Positions 5,086 through 7,464 of a stretch of 7,464 nucleotides of DNA are shown piece after piece. The notes under the pieces are model-generated. The model saw nothing but the letters and a program-made list of their open reading frames with translations. It did no database searches and was not told where the DNA came from. Position numbers and translations under genes: made by a program. The stretch is from NCBI GenBank assembly GCA_900551335.1, contig URVO01000066.1, positions 1-7,464 of the forward strand, in the 5' to 3' direction. Each line of letters begins with the position of its first letter. Position 1 is the stretch's first letter. The DNA is from an uncultured Phascolarctobacterium sp. Lineage in GTDB: Bacteria; Bacillota; Negativicutes; Acidaminococcales; Acidaminococcaceae.

Positions 5086-6192
5086 TTATTGTATCATAAA
5101 TTCTGGTAAAGTGGCACTATTTTTTAAATGCAAGCTGCCATTTTGCAGAGTTATCAGCTGATAGCCTGCTGCCTTACGCAGACGGTTCATAATTGCCAGG
5201 CCGATACCGCTCTCGTCCACGCCCTCAGCCAGAATAACATCCGGCTGTGTGCGGTCGAAATCACGCAGCAGATAGAACAGGTCGGCAGCCAGCTGCTCGC
5301 GGCTGTCGCCCCAGCACGCCAGCTGCAGCTGCTGCTTCTCCACCAGCTCTGCCAGCTCGCGCTCCAGCGCCCTGCCGCACAGCACGCCGACAGTCTTGCC
5401 TGCTGCCAGCGCCTTAGCGATAACCTCTGGCAGCTTTTGGCAGGCCTCGCCCTCAAACAGATATACCGGCGCCTTCGGCGCATAATGGCGGTACTTCATG
5501 CCCGGTGCCTTCGGCTTAAAGTTTTTATCTCCCTGCAGTGCCGGGTCAATCTCTACTGCGCCCATAACCTCCGTCAGCATCTCGTAGGTGATGCCGCCGG
5601 GACGCAGAATCGTCGGCACAGGCTCCGTCGTATCGACAACCGTGGATTCCAGACCGATGCCGCAGCTGCCGCCGTCAAGCATGCCGGCAATTTTGCCCTG
5701 CATATCCTCGAGCACATCCTGCGCATTCGTCGGACTCGGACGACCGGAAATATTAGCCGACGGCGCCGCAATCGGACAGCCGCAGGCACGAATAAAGTCC
5801 TGTGCAAATTTATTCGACGGAAAGCGCACAGCGACAGTTTCCAGACCGGCACTTACTGCGTCAGGCACGATAGACGATTTATTGACAATCAAAGTCAGCG
5901 GACCCGGCCAAAAATGCTCGATAAGCTTTTGGGCATTCGCGTTCAAGCCTGTCGTCAGCTGTGCAATTGCTTCCTTTTGTGCAATATGCAAAATTAGCGG
6001 ATTATCATTCGGCCGTCCCTTAGCCGCAAAAATTTTGGCTACGGCCGTCGGATTCAGTCCGTCTGCGCCCAGGCCGTACACTGTTTCCGTTGGAAAGGAA
6101 ACAACCTCGCCTGCCTTAATCAGCGCAGCAGCCTGCTCCATTGCTTCTTTATTCTCAGAGTTCTTTTGTAACTTCCAGTAGGAGGTCTGCAT
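5086..6192 (-). CDS. ywlC: L-threonylcarbamoyladenylate synthase, Sua5 type
   Basis: A 368-residue enzyme that makes threonylcarbamoyl-AMP from threonine, bicarbonate and ATP. This is the first step of tRNA t6A37 modification of ANN-decoding tRNAs. It is the long Sua5 form, not the short TsaC form. The YrdC catalytic domain covers about 14-210: FPTETVYGLGA (33-43), KGRPNDNPL (58-66), PSANISGRPS (144-153) and LESTVVD (181-187). The Sua5 linker KAPGMKYRHYAPKAPV (228-243) follows, then the Sua5 domain ending DESGIGLAIMNRLRKAAG. The start lies inside prmC (38-base overlap) and is preceded by GGGAGAGGA, so the two are translationally linked. Later in-frame ATGs would cut into the N-terminal strand of the YrdC fold. 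The downstream junction with rpiB carries repeat copy B. Confidence 0.96.
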   Translation of the reverse strand: MQTSYWKLQKNSENKEAMEQAAALIKAGEVVSFPTETVYGLGADGLNPTAVAKIFAAKGRPNDNPLILHIAQKEAIAQLTTGLNANAQKLIEHFWPGPLTLIVNKSSIVPDAVSAGLETVAVRFPSNKFAQDFIRACGCPIAAPSANISGRPSPTNAQDVLEDMQGKIAGMLDGGSCGIGLESTVVDTTEPVPTILRPGGITYEMLTEVMGAVEIDPALQGDKNFKPKAPGMKYRHYAPKAPVYLFEGEACQKLPEVIAKALAAGKTVGVLCGRALERELAELVEKQQLQLACWGDSREQLAADLFYLLRDFDRTQPDVILAEGVDESGIGLAIMNRLRKAAGYQLITLQNGSLHLKNSATLPEFMIQ

Positions 6193-7045
6193 ATTTATCC
6201 TCTCCCTCTTTTTCCTTCAGCGCAAAAACCACAGCCTGCTTAAAGCCACGCTCCAGGCACAACGCGCACACGTCCTCGCTCTGGTTAATACCAATCTCAA
6301 ACGCCAAAAGTCCGTCGTCTGCCAGATGCTCCGCAGCCTCCGCACAGATGCGGCGGTAAAAATCCAGGCCATCTGCACCGCCGTCCAGCGCTCCGTGCGG
6401 CTCCTGCTGCACGTCCTGCGCCAGCGTCGCAATATCAGCCGCAGGAATATACGGCGGATTAGACACGATGATATCAAACTTTTTCTCCAGCGGCACACGG
6501 CTGAAAACATCACTGCGCACGAAGCCGCAGCGCTCCTTCACGCCTATTTTCTCGGCATTCTCCTTCGCCACAACCAAGGCGTCCACGCTGATATCCACGC
6601 CCACGCCCTTAGCCTGCGGCAAATAATCCAGCAGCGAAACGATAATCGCGCCGCTGCCTGTGCCGATATCAAGGATTTTCACATCGCCCTCAGGCTGCAA
6701 AAACGGTGCCGCCTTCACCAGGCTTTCCACGAGCAGCTCTGTTTCCGGCCGCGGCACAAGCGTTGCCGGCGTAACCTTAAAAACATTGCGCATAAACGCC
6801 TTCTCGCCCAGGATATAATTGATCGGCTCATGCTGAGCACGTCGCTGCACATACTTGCGCATCAAGGCCAACTCCTCCTCCGTCAGCGGACGCTCAAAGT
6901 CCACATACAGCGTCAGGCGCTCGCACTTTAAGACAGCACAAAGCAGTACTTCGGCATCAGAGCGTGGATCCTCCACGCCCTTTTCTGCAAAGTACTGCTT
7001 CGTCCAGTTTAAAATTTTCATTATCGTCCAGACAGCATTGCTCAT
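6155..7045 (-). CDS. prmC: Release factor glutamine N5-methyltransferase
   Basis: A 296-residue SAM-dependent methyltransferase that methylates the Gln of the GGQ motif in release factors RF1 and RF2. The N-terminal helical substrate-binding domain covers about 1-90. The catalytic Rossmann domain has the SAM motif LDIGTGSGAI (125-134), the acidic VDIS (150-153) and the active-site SNPPYIP (195-201), which holds the target Gln. VPRPETE (97-103) and GALDGGADGLDFYRRI (218-233) are family signatures. The start codon lies one base after the prfA stop (TAA-A-ATG). An AGGTGA site is inside the prfA 3' end, so expression is coupled to its substrate RF1. The 3' end overlaps ywlC by 38 bases. Older names are hemK and ywkE. 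Confidence 0.96.
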   Translation of the reverse strand: MSNAVWTIMKILNWTKQYFAEKGVEDPRSDAEVLLCAVLKCERLTLYVDFERPLTEEELALMRKYVQRRAQHEPINYILGEKAFMRNVFKVTPATLVPRPETELLVESLVKAAPFLQPEGDVKILDIGTGSGAIIVSLLDYLPQAKGVGVDISVDALVVAKENAEKIGVKERCGFVRSDVFSRVPLEKKFDIIVSNPPYIPAADIATLAQDVQQEPHGALDGGADGLDFYRRICAEAAEHLADDGLLAFEIGINQSEDVCALCLERGFKQAVVFALKEKEGEDKYADLLLEVTKEL

Positions 7046-7046
7046 T

Positions 7047-7464
7047 TTACTTCACCTGTCGTAATTGTTCACTTTGTTTTGCCGTAATCAAGGCATCTAA
7101 AAGCTCATCCATATCGCCGTTGACGATGCTGTCAAGCTTATGCAGCGTCAAGCCGATGCGGTGATCAGTTACGCGTCCCTGCGGATAGTTGTAGGTACGG
7201 ATACGCTCGCTGCGGTCACCGGTACCAACCTGGCTCTTGCGGTCCTCAGCGGTAGCAGCACGCTGCTCCTCCTGCGCCTTCTCCAGAATACGCGCACGCA
7301 GCACGCGCATACATTTTTCGCGGTTCTTCAGCTGCGATTTTTCGTCCTGGCACTGTGCCACAATGCCTGTCGGAATATGCGTAATACGTACAGCAGATTC
7401 CGTTTTATTTACGTACTGGCCGCCTGCGCCGCTCGCGCGGTAGGTGTCGATGCGCAGATCTTTT
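7047..7464 (-). CDS. prfA: Peptide chain release factor 1, C-terminal part (5' end beyond the window)
   Basis: Only the last 138 residues are visible; the start lies past 7464. The visible part opens with [19 protein letters not shown] and holds the catalytic GGQ at visible residues 14-16 (7424-7416). The Gln there is the target of the downstream PrmC. RF1 rather than RF2 is indicated by [22 protein letters not shown], where RF2 differs. The residue after GGQ is Tyr where His is common. The stop/start junction with prmC is one base. RF1 releases peptides at UAA and UAG; the anticodon-like PxT region that reads them is outside the window. Confidence 0.95.
   Translation of the reverse strand, partial: KDLRIDTYRASGAGGQYVNKTESAVRITHIPTGIVAQCQDEKSQLKNREKCMRVLRARILEKAQEEQRAATAEDRKSQVGTGDRSERIRTYNYPQGRVTDHRIGLTLHKLDSIVNGDMDELLDALITAKQSEQLRQVK

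Overview
The window reads as the chromosome of a Negativicutes-type (diderm) Firmicute, possibly near Phascolarctobacterium, Acidaminococcus or the Selenomonadales. That placement is an inference from gene order, protein flavour, roughly 50% GC and the style of the secreted repeat protein; no marker gene here fixes the genus. All convincing genes lie on the minus strand, so transcription runs from high to low coordinates.

Right and centre (7464 to about 1295) form one long housekeeping cluster: prfA (5' end cut by the window edge), prmC, a Sua5-type threonylcarbamoyl-AMP synthase (ywlC), rpiB, ywlG, glyA, upp and comEB. It closes with a strong intrinsic terminator at 1293-1340. The backbone prfA-prmC-ywlC-rpiB-ywlG-glyA-upp matches the Bacillus subtilis order with some genes missing. 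The functions are translation termination (RF1 and its Gln methylase), tRNA t6A formation, pentose phosphate isomerisation, one-carbon supply and pyrimidine salvage. GlyA (methylene-THF) and ComEB (dUMP) make the two substrates of thymidylate synthase.

Two gene junctions in this cluster (ywlC/rpiB and ywlG/glyA) each hold a 103-bp imperfect palindrome. The two copies align without gaps. Their unpaired blocks are conserved while their helices differ by compensatory base-pair changes. This is the strongest unexplained signal in the window. A separate 13-bp hairpin lies between glyA and upp.

Left part (1 to about 1290) is a second, accessory-looking unit. A promoter and ribosome binding site drive a 51-codon ORF that begins as an almost perfect N-terminus of the cobalt transporter component CbiM and then stops, so it is a truncated cbiM. 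It is followed by a gene for a 309-residue secreted protein with YG/SGSL repeats, a beta-rich domain and a glycine-zipper segment, probably starting at TTG, and then by an intrinsic terminator at 33-70. No tRNA, rRNA, CRISPR, insertion sequence or prophage gene was seen. No plus-strand gene is credible.
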